5,045 bases of DNA from assembly GCA_007122045.1 (NCBI GenBank), contig SKJM01000685.1:1-5045 (forward strand). Direction: 5' to 3'. The notes under the pieces were generated by a model, which searched no databases, was not told where the DNA came from, and saw nothing but the letters and a program-made list of their open reading frames with translations. The position numbers and the translations under genes were made by a program. Below are positions 1 through 4,544 of the stretch, one piece after another; the stretch's first letter is position 1; every line of letters begins with the position of its first letter. Source of the DNA: Planctomycetales bacterium (lineage in GTDB: Bacteria > Planctomycetota > Planctomycetia > Pirellulales > Thermoguttaceae).

Positions 1-401
1 TCGGCCAACAGCGACCGGACGTTGTGCAGCTTGTCGGCCGCGACAATCAGGCGGACCGCGGGCGGGGCGTGCCGCAGGTCCGCCAGGTATCGCTCTTTGC
101 GCTCGCGCCACGGCGGCTTCGGCGTGGTATCGCTATCGGAGCAGGCTTCCACCACGCGCGCCACCCGCTCGCCGAACCGCTCGGCGATGGCGGCGCGGGC
201 GGCTTGCCCTCCCTGGTCCTCCACCGCATCGTGCAGCAGGGCGGCAATCGCCTCGTCTTCCGTGCCGCCGTGCTCCAGTACCGTAGCCGCCACGGCCAAC
301 AAGTGCGCCGCGTACGGCGCGCCCGAGAACTTCCGCCGCTGCCGGGCATGCAGCCGGAGGGCATACGCCACAGCGTCCGTGAATCGTTCGGTCAGTTCCA
401 T
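1..401 (-). CDS. HD-domain phosphohydrolase, SpoT/MESH1-like (N-terminal part)
   Basis: Reading from ATG at 401 gives 133 residues before the window ends, so the gene is partial at its C-terminus. An in-frame TGA lies upstream inside the repeat at 443-510, and GGAG sits about 10 nt before the ATG, so this start is well supported. Visible motifs follow the (p)ppGpp-hydrolase HD fold: RRKFSGAPYAAH (22-33), LLHDAVED (55-62) and ADKLHNVRSL (122-131). Putative metal ligands H33, H57, D58 and D123, plus E61/D62 and N127, have nearly the spacing known from the hydrolase half of Rel/SpoT enzymes (H53, H77, D78, D144 in the streptococcal Rel protein). By family these cleave the 3'-pyrophosphate of (p)ppGpp, but many small stand-alone HD proteins of this type have unproven substrates. 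No synthetase domain can be seen in the part present. It lies downstream of the methyltransferase on the same strand but is separated by 202 nt of repeats, so co-transcription is doubtful. Confidence 0.88.
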   Translation of the reverse strand, partial: MELTERFTDAVAYALRLHARQRRKFSGAPYAAHLLAVAATVLEHGGTEDEAIAALLHDAVEDQGGQAARAAIAERFGERVARVVEACSDSDTTPKPPWRERKERYLADLRHAPPAVRLIVAADKLHNVRSLLA

Positions 402-442
402 GGCGATGTTACTCCGTGGATGCGCGGTGGTCGGTCGCGGTG

Positions 443-510
443 TTGGAGTTCACGCTTCAGCGTGCAAACCAAGCGTGTGCCAGTCCGGCACGCTCAAGCG
501 TGAACTCCAA
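443..510. repeat. Paired palindromic (REP/BIME-like) element, copy A
   Basis: Two 22-nt arms face each other (443-464 and 489-510) around a 24-nt centre. Each arm reads TTGGAGTT, then CACGC, a 4-nt loop, then GCGTG. The loop is TTCA in the left arm and TTGA in the right arm, and this is the only difference between the arms, so every stem pair is kept. The centre holds AAGCGTG (471-477), which can also pair with CACGCTT of the left arm (451-457), giving a competing fold. The element lies between the methyltransferase stop and the HD gene start, ending 42 nt upstream of the latter. It shares arms and part of the centre with copy B at 1984-2051. No gene is encoded. Confidence 0.85.
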
Positions 511-520
511 CGCCCGTGGC

Positions 521-595
521 GAAAAGGGGGGACGGGGCCCATCTGCCGGGACGGTCCTCCGGGTGCTTCGCACCAATTGGACCTGTCCCCTTTTC
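521..595. repeat. Second-type complex inverted repeat with internal hairpins
   Basis: The outer arms begin GAAAAGGGGGGACGGGGCCC (521-540) and end GGACCTGTCCCCTTTTCC (579-596). They pair with one extra G and a few mismatches. Inside are a GGTGC-TTC-GCACC hairpin (562-574) and a CCGG...CCGG stem around 546-562. The sequence is unrelated to the TTGGAGT elements beside it. It begins 8 nt beyond the methyltransferase stop codon in the direction of that gene's transcription, so it could act as a terminator or mRNA-stabilising structure. Similar GGGGAC...GTCCCC elements are, from memory, dispersed in planctomycete genomes, but I cannot check copy number here. Confidence 0.65.
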
Positions 596-603
596 CGTCT
601 TCA

Positions 604-1758
604 TCATCGTTCGACCAGAAAAAGCTGCTCGGTCACGTGGAGGGAGCGGTTCCGGAAGCTGCGGCTGCCGCGGAAGGCGTTGTACCGCGCTTCGATCACC
701 TCGACGCGGCCGAGGCGGTTGAGCAGGGCGCGCATCTCGGCCGGCGGAATGAACCCCTCGTTGTTGAACGACACGAGCAAGAACGGCGCGTCGAGCGATT
801 CCACAAGCTGCTTCAGAAGCCGCAGCGACTGCGACCGCACGTTGTAGCCCGACCGGCGCCAATCGGCCGGTATGCCCGACACGCGGCTGACCTGGGCGGG
901 CCGCTCGTAACGCACCAGCAGGTTCAGCATGAAGTAGTTCGAGCCGTAGGGATGCTGGTTGTAGGGCGGGTCGAGGTAGGCGAGGTCGAGGCCCCGGAGC
1001 CGCCGGGCGGCGGCGTTGGCGTCGTCCTGCATCACGCAGTAGTCGCATTCGAACGCGCTCAGGACGGGCACTTCGAGCCGGATTTCGCCCAGGATGCGCA
1101 GCAGCGCGTCCGACCCGCTGCCGCCGAAGTGACCCACCTTCGTCGCCCGATTCTTGTAAAAACCCTTGAATACGCCCGCCGTGTTCGCGTGGATCGACGC
1201 CTCGCTCAACAGCGGCCCGAGCAGCAGGTCGCGCAGGTCGGCCGGCACGGCGTCGAGCAGCCGGCGGTAGTTGTCCAGCCGGCGGGCGTTGCGGCGGGTG
1301 TAGAAAACGCGGTCGTCTTTGGTAATGCGGGCCTCATCGCGCGGGGCGTACATTTCCTCGATGAACCCCGGCGGGAGCGGCTCGTCCATCACGCGCGCGT
1401 TCAGTTCCGTCCCAAGCTGCGCGAGGCCCGCCAGGTCGACCGTGCTCCGGTTGCGCAAGTAACAGCGCCCGGCCACGGCGGCGTAGTCCTCCAGGTCGTT
1501 GCTCACCAGCAGCGAGGCGTGCGCCTTGAGGAAGCGCGATACGACGCCCGAGCCGCTGAAGGCGTCGAACACGCGAAGCCGGTCCGTGCCAAGCCGCCGC
1601 TTGACCCGGTGCAACGCCGTGCCGATGTGCCCGAGCAGCGCCCGCTTGTTGCCGAGGCAGGTGATCAACTGGCTCGCGAGGTAGTCGGGGTCCTCGGCTT
1701 GCAGCAGCAAGGTCTGTCGTGGTTCGTCTGCCGCGGGTGTGTTATCCGAACGTCGCAC
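604..1758 (-). CDS. D12-class adenine-specific (N6) DNA methyltransferase
   Basis: This 384-residue enzyme should transfer a methyl group from S-adenosylmethionine to N6 of adenine in a specific DNA site. Motif order is that of the alpha/D12 class: LGNKRALL (35-42, motif X region), FDAFSGSGVVSRFLK (64-78, motif I, AdoMet binding) and YLDPPYNQHPYGSNYF (261-276, motif IV, catalytic DPPY). FNNEGF (331-336) and YNAFRGSR (359-366) are further conserved blocks. The middle (about 80-255) should hold the target-recognition region. Length fits a complete single-domain enzyme. The start is a GTG at 1758, chosen because the frame has no ATG until far upstream, where it would run through the whole hicB-like gene; only a weak GAAGAGA precedes it. 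That start overlaps the hicB-like stop by 17 nt, suggesting translational coupling. No restriction endonuclease is visible on either side, so it may be an orphan methylase or the remnant of a restriction-modification system. Confidence 0.88.
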   Translation of the reverse strand: MRRSDNTPAADEPRQTLLLQAEDPDYLASQLITCLGNKRALLGHIGTALHRVKRRLGTDRLRVFDAFSGSGVVSRFLKAHASLLVSNDLEDYAAVAGRCYLRNRSTVDLAGLAQLGTELNARVMDEPLPPGFIEEMYAPRDEARITKDDRVFYTRRNARRLDNYRRLLDAVPADLRDLLLGPLLSEASIHANTAGVFKGFYKNRATKVGHFGGSGSDALLRILGEIRLEVPVLSAFECDYCVMQDDANAAARRLRGLDLAYLDPPYNQHPYGSNYFMLNLLVRYERPAQVSRVSGIPADWRRSGYNVRSQSLRLLKQLVESLDAPFLLVSFNNEGFIPPAEMRALLNRLGRVEVIEARYNAFRGSRSFRNRSLHVTEQLFLVER

Positions 1759-1930
1759 GCTGCTGAATCTCTTCGGGAGAAGCCGTCTCGAAGAACAACT
1801 CCACGGCTTCGCGAAGGTTCTCGGAGGTTTCCTCAACTGAGCTTCCTTGGCTGGCAATATCGAGTTCCGGGCACCGCGCAACGTACGCACTGCCTTCACT
1901 TTCGATGATTGCGGTACGCTGTCGATGCAT
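1742..1930 (-). CDS. HicB-like antitoxin domain protein (solo, short)
   Basis: The 62-residue product starts at ATG 1930, preceded by GGGGA at 5-nt spacing. It carries the hallmark of the HicB/UPF0150 partial RNase-H fold: a first strand RTAIIESEG (5-13), then AYVARCPELDIASQG (15-29), SVEETSENLREAVELFF (31-47) and ETASPEEIQQR (48-58). In HicAB systems this domain blocks the HicA mRNA interferase, often with a C-terminal DNA-binding part. Here there is no DNA-binding extension and no HicA gene: the upstream 127 nt hold only a repeat. Solo relatives usually continue about 10 residues past 'EEI' with a final strand; this one ends at once in ATFG, where the methyltransferase begins in another frame. 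It may be a truncated member or a solo regulator. The fold assignment is firm; the role is not known. Confidence 0.85.
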   Translation of the reverse strand: MHRQRTAIIESEGSAYVARCPELDIASQGSSVEETSENLREAVELFFETASPEEIQQRATFG

Positions 1931-1983
1931 GGACGTCCCCGTTTGGGTTTGTCTCGGCGGGCAAACCCCGCCCCACGTCGCTT

Positions 1984-2051
1984 TTGGAGTTCACGCTTCA
2001 GCGTGCAAGCCAAGCGTGTGCATTATCCGACACGCTGAAGCGTGAACTCCA
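1984..2051. repeat. Paired palindromic (REP/BIME-like) element, copy B
   Basis: The arms at 1985-2005 and 2031-2051 are perfect 21-nt inverted copies. Each contains TGGAGTT followed by a CACGC-TTCA-GCGTG mini-hairpin. The 25-nt centre shares CCAAGCGTGTGC with copy A, including the AAGCGTG that offers a competing pairing with the left arm. The element starts 6 nt beyond the stop of the 140-aa gene (2058) and lies 54 nt upstream of the hicB-like ATG, so as RNA it would form a strong hairpin at the 3' end of the upstream message. No T-run follows, so it is not a standard intrinsic terminator. Confidence 0.88.
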
Positions 2052-2057
2052 CCAGGG

Positions 2058-2480
2058 TTACCGCGGCTGCGTGGGCACCGAGCGGCGGCTGCCCTCAGCC
2101 GGGTCCGCTTCCAACTCGGCAATGCGGTCGAGCAACTCCTGCCGCTCGGCCTGCCACCGCTGCCGGTCGCGCAGCAGGCGCAGCAGGTAGTAGCGGGCCT
2201 TGCAGATCAGTTCGGCGTTGGCGTCGATCACGCCGGGGTCGGCCAGCGACTCGACTGCCGCCGTGCGGCTGACCACCACCCGCCCGTCGGGCAGGGTGAC
2301 CATGGGCGCGCCGTCGCCGTCGGCCTCGTCGTCGAGCACCAGCGGCCCCGGGGTGGCCGTGTGGCACAAGGCCTCGATGGCCGCCGCCTCGTCGTCGTCG
2401 ACCGGTGCGCTGCGTTCGACGCACAACGGATCGTACGCCGCCGCCTCCGACTCCGCCAACTCCTGATACCAGCGTGTCAT
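2058..2480 (-). CDS. Hypothetical protein, possibly Ead/Ea22-like
   Basis: The 140-residue product starts at ATG 2480, chosen because AGGGGAGGG lies just upstream; the frame stays open 13 codons further but without such a site. The N-terminal half is acidic (DDDEAAAIEAL, 28-38, then LDDEADGD, 49-56). A TATPGP box (41-46) is followed by LPDGRVVVSRT (63-73), then NAELICKARYYLLRLL (88-103) and a charged helix likely to form a coiled coil (about 104-126). The order 'ATPGP - short beta segment - NAxxIxxAR - LL - coiled coil' resembles the Ead/Ea22-like proteins of phages and their bacterial relatives, whose function is unknown. That resemblance is recalled, not searched. No signal peptide or membrane segment is seen. 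It stands alone between two repeat- or hairpin-bearing spacers. Confidence 0.7.
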   Translation of the reverse strand: MTRWYQELAESEAAAYDPLCVERSAPVDDDEAAAIEALCHTATPGPLVLDDEADGDGAPMVTLPDGRVVVSRTAAVESLADPGVIDANAELICKARYYLLRLLRDRQRWQAERQELLDRIAELEADPAEGSRRSVPTQPR

Positions 2481-2484
2481 CGGA

Positions 2485-2493
2485 CCCTCCCCT
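2485..2493 (-). promoter_or_regulatory. Ribosome binding site deciding the start of the 140-aa gene
   Basis: On the minus strand AGGGGAGGG stands 4 nt before ATG 2480; its GGAGG core is 5 nt away. The alternative start 13 codons upstream has no comparable site, so 2480 is preferred. Confidence 0.6.
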
Positions 2494-2526
2494 GTGAAAA
2501 GACGTCGATTCCCAAGCAATACTGTT

Positions 2527-2532
2527 ATTGTA
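2527..2532 (-). promoter_or_regulatory. Possible -10 box for the 140-aa gene
   Basis: TACAAT on the minus strand differs by one base from the TATAAT consensus and stands out in a GC-rich spacer, 46 nt upstream of ATG 2480. The hexamer 17 nt further upstream (TGGCGG) is a poor -35 match, so this is a weak call. Confidence 0.25.
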
Positions 2533-2552
2533 CCCAGTGCCGACCCGTGCCG

Positions 2553-2580
2553 CCACCCCTGGGGCCCGTAAGGGGGGTGG
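2553..2580 (-). terminator. GC-rich hairpin 3' of the membrane-protein gene
   Basis: CCACCCC (2553-2559) can pair with GGGGTGG (2574-2580), and the loop is itself G/C-rich. It lies about 43 nt past the stop of the membrane-protein gene. No T-run follows on the minus strand, so if it ends transcription it does so as a non-canonical structure. Confidence 0.25.
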
Positions 2581-2622
2581 GGGGTGAACCGCGGCCTTGG
2601 CAGCTCGCCGGCGCGGCGACGG

Positions 2623-3027
2623 TCACAGTTGCGAGGGGTCCGCGCCGAGCAGTCCCACCCGGATTCCGTTCTGACGGAGAACGCGCGTCGCCTTCTCGTT
2701 GATGAGCAACAACAGCAGCAGTCCCAGGCAGGGAACGAGTGTGAGCACCCCCATCAAGATTCCGCCCACGATGCCGTAGAGTTGGATGGCCAGCAAGACT
2801 ACGAAGACGGCGCCGACCATTCCGGCGCCAAGGCCCGCCACGGCGACAAGCGGCCAAAGCTCGGGCGGGAAGATGAACTGAAAGACGACCGCCATCAAGT
2901 AGACGAGAATGCAAACCAGGATTCCCCTCTGGTATTGCGCCACTTTCCGCAGGTCCTCGCGCTTACCGCTCAACACGCCGACCGCTTCGTCCGTCGGCTG
3001 CGGCGACTGATAGGGGTTGTCGCTCAT
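2623..3027 (-). CDS. Small three-helix membrane protein with DNPYQSP N-terminus
   Basis: The 134-residue product has a short soluble N-terminus (1-34) starting MSDNPYQSP, then hydrophobic segments at about 35-53, 58-82 and 85-109, then a basic C-terminal tail NEKATRVLRQNGIRVGLLGA (110-129). The DNPYxSP box is common at the start of small membrane proteins in planctomycetes and some proteobacteria. The 'NxKATxxLRxxGIRVGLxGA' tail is likewise seen in a family of uncharacterised inner-membrane proteins. No enzymatic residues are recognisable and the function is unknown. ATG 3027 was chosen over the in-frame GTG at 3036 because AAGGAG is 8 nt from the ATG but abuts the GTG. It is transcribed divergently from the DUF58 gene. 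Confidence 0.82.
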   Translation of the reverse strand: MSDNPYQSPQPTDEAVGVLSGKREDLRKVAQYQRGILVCILVYLMAVVFQFIFPPELWPLVAVAGLGAGMVGAVFVVLLAIQLYGIVGGILMGVLTLVPCLGLLLLLLINEKATRVLRQNGIRVGLLGADPSQL

Positions 3028-3035
3028 CGAATGCA

Positions 3036-3041
3036 CTCCTT
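3036..3041 (-). promoter_or_regulatory. Ribosome binding site deciding the membrane-protein start
   Basis: AAGGAG on the minus strand ends 8 nt before ATG 3027. The in-frame GTG at 3036 overlaps this site and so cannot be the start that uses it. Confidence 0.65.
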
Positions 3042-3098
3042 GTTAGTGAAGATAATGTGTTCTTGCGACCGTTCCGTTTCTGGGTGCGAACCGCCCCC

Positions 3099-3152
3099 GT
3101 TGGAACCCCGGCTTTAGGCGGTCTTCTTGCCGGCTAAAGCCGGGACTCCAAC
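3099..3152. repeat. Paired palindromic (REP/BIME-like) element, copy C, second sequence class
   Basis: Two 23-nt arms (3099-3121 and 3130-3152) face each other with an 8-nt centre. Read inward, the right arm is G, TTGGAGTC, CCGGC, TTTA, GCCGG; the left arm differs at three positions (AC for GT in the flank, and one stem base). The layout (8-nt flank, 5-bp stem, 4-nt loop) is the same as in copies A and B, although the stem sequence is different. It lies in the 197-nt space between two divergent genes, about 70 nt from each start. Confidence 0.82.
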
Positions 3153-3198
3153 CCAGGCGGGTTCACCACTACCGCGCCGGCGCCGCGTGGGTTATGCT

Positions 3199-3206
3199 AG
3201 GAGGAG
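3199..3206 (+). promoter_or_regulatory. Shine-Dalgarno-like AGGAGGAG ahead of the DUF58 gene
   Basis: This purine run is 9 nt before an in-frame TTG (3216) and 18 nt before ATG 3225. It would support the TTG as start if used. A TATGCT at 3193-3198 just upstream resembles a -10 box but has no good -35 partner. Start choice for this gene therefore remains open. Confidence 0.35.
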
Positions 3207-3224
3207 CCGCCCCCATTGGGGCGG

Positions 3225-4544
3225 ATGTCACATCGCCTGTCAAGTTCCCCCCTCTCCATGACCAGCAGCGAGCAGACATCGCCCCAAGCCGCCCCCCGTT
3301 GGGCGCGGTCCATTGCCCGCGGAGTTCGGTGCGCCGTGGCCCGGGGCCGCCGCCCGGCGTCGTCGACCACCCTCACCCGGGAGGGAGGGTACTACCTGCT
3401 CGTCTTCGTCCTGGTGCTCGGCGGCGCTGTCATGCGCGAGGTGAACCTGCTGTTGATCCTCGCCGGCATGATGGCCGGGCCGGTGGTGCTCGGATGGTGG
3501 GCCACCGGCCGAAGCCTCAAGCGGCTGAAGGTACAGCGGCGCGTGCCGGAAAGCGTATGTGCGGGGGACCTGATTGTGGGCCAGATCCAGGTACACAACC
3601 AGCGCGCTCGCCACGGTAGTTGGGCCTTGGTGGTCGAGGACTCCCTGGAACGCATCGGCAATTCGCACGCGAACGGGCGCCGCTCGGGACCTCAACGCCT
3701 CCGCCCGGCCGTCCTGTTCCCCTACGTGCCGGCGGGCCAGTCGCGGCGGGCAACCTACCGGGGCCGGTTGCCCGAGCGGGGCAAGTACCGGCTGGGCCCG
3801 TTGCGGCTATCCAGTCAGTTCCCTTTCGGGCTGCTCCGCAAGACGCTTGCGGTGGGCAACCAAGAGACCCTGACGGTCTATCCCCGCCTGGGGCGGCTGA
3901 CCCGGCGCTGGTTGGCCCGGCACCACGAGGCGTTCAGCGGGACCCATCGCCGGGAACGGAGGCACGGCTCCGAGGGCGATTTTTTCGGCGTCCGGCCGTG
4001 GCAGCCGGGCGATCCGATGCGTTGGATTCACTGGCGGAGCACGGCCCGGACCGGCGCGCCGGTGGTGCGTCAGTTCGAGCAGCCCCGCAACCGCGACGTG
4101 GCGGTGGTGGTGGAACTATGGCAGCCGGCGGCACCGGAAGAGCCCGATCGGGAGAACGTGGAACTGGCGGCCAGTTTCGCCGCCACGGTGATTGCCGACT
4201 TGTGCCGGCGCGGGGGGAGCGACCTGCTGCTGGCCACCCCGGCCGACCGCCCGCACGTTACCCGGGGCCCCGCCTCCGCGGCCCTGATGCACACGATGAT
4301 GGAGCAGCTTGCGGTGGTCGAGGCGCACGCCGGCGACCGCTTGCCCGAGGTGCTCGACGCGGCGCTGCGCCGGATCGACTCGGGCACGGAGGTGATCCTT
4401 GTTTCGACGCGGCCGGTTGGCCTGGCCGATACGGCCCGGTTCGACGCCGTGGCGGCCGACCCCGCCCGGCGTGCCGCACTCCGCCGCATTCGCGTCGTCG
4501 ATGCCTCGCATCCCGACCTGGAGGCGTACTACCGTGCAGACTGA
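3225..4544 (+). CDS. DUF58 domain membrane protein (partner of TgpA-type transglutaminase)
   Basis: The 439-residue product has a basic N-terminal tail (1-53), two adjacent membrane helices (about 56-72 and 74-93), a beta-rich extracytoplasmic-type region, and the DUF58 signature GDFFGVRPWQPGDPMRWIHW (251-270) with WRSTARTGAPVVRQFE (270-285). The C-terminal part (291-435) has the alternating strands and helices of a von Willebrand A-like fold. The first strand runs VAVVVELWQP (292-301), where other DUF58 proteins have DxSxS, so the metal-binding MIDAS motif is absent. By family such proteins work with MoxR AAA ATPases and transglutaminase-like proteins; the exact role is unknown. The last codons overlap the next gene by 11 nt, pointing to an operon. 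Start is uncertain: ATG 3225 is given; TTG 3216 (with AGGAGGAG 9 nt before) and ATG 3258 are possible. The domain call is firm. Confidence 0.9.
   Translation: MSHRLSSSPLSMTSSEQTSPQAAPRWARSIARGVRCAVARGRRPASSTTLTREGGYYLLVFVLVLGGAVMREVNLLLILAGMMAGPVVLGWWATGRSLKRLKVQRRVPESVCAGDLIVGQIQVHNQRARHGSWALVVEDSLERIGNSHANGRRSGPQRLRPAVLFPYVPAGQSRRATYRGRLPERGKYRLGPLRLSSQFPFGLLRKTLAVGNQETLTVYPRLGRLTRRWLARHHEAFSGTHRRERRHGSEGDFFGVRPWQPGDPMRWIHWRSTARTGAPVVRQFEQPRNRDVAVVVELWQPAAPEEPDRENVELAASFAATVIADLCRRGGSDLLLATPADRPHVTRGPASAALMHTMMEQLAVVEAHAGDRLPEVLDAALRRIDSGTEVILVSTRPVGLADTARFDAVAADPARRAALRRIRVVDASHPDLEAYYRAD

Noticed and set aside
22..1908. A 628-codon open frame on the plus strand.
   Set aside because: It runs antisense to the HD, methyltransferase and hicB-like genes, crosses two repeats, and its translation is Arg/Ala/Val-rich with no recognisable domain. 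It is an effect of high GC on the opposite strand of real genes.
1759..2013. An 85-codon upstream extension of the methyltransferase frame, starting with an ATG in repeat copy B.
   Set aside because: It would run across the whole hicB-like gene in another frame and begin inside a repeat (MACTLKRELQ is repeat-encoded). The added residues are basic and low in complexity, while the hicB frame has clear family motifs.
443..2051. Similar repeats at two sites as a possible CRISPR array or as the ends of a transposon.
   Set aside because: The copies are 1.5 kb apart with genes between them, have no regular spacers, and each is a self-contained inverted pair. No transposase lies between them. Being the same element twice, they could recombine, but there are no visible target-site duplications.
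2701..2735. CAA/CAG-rich run that could look like a microsatellite.
   Set aside because: It is the complement of Leu codons (CTG/TTG) in the third membrane helix, with mixed codons, so it is coding and not a simple repeat.
3194..3619. An ATG at 3194 opening a 141-codon frame ahead of the DUF58 gene.
   Set aside because: The frame is mostly out of phase with the DUF58 gene, is Pro/Arg-rich without a known domain, and its ATG lies upstream of the AGGAGGAG site.
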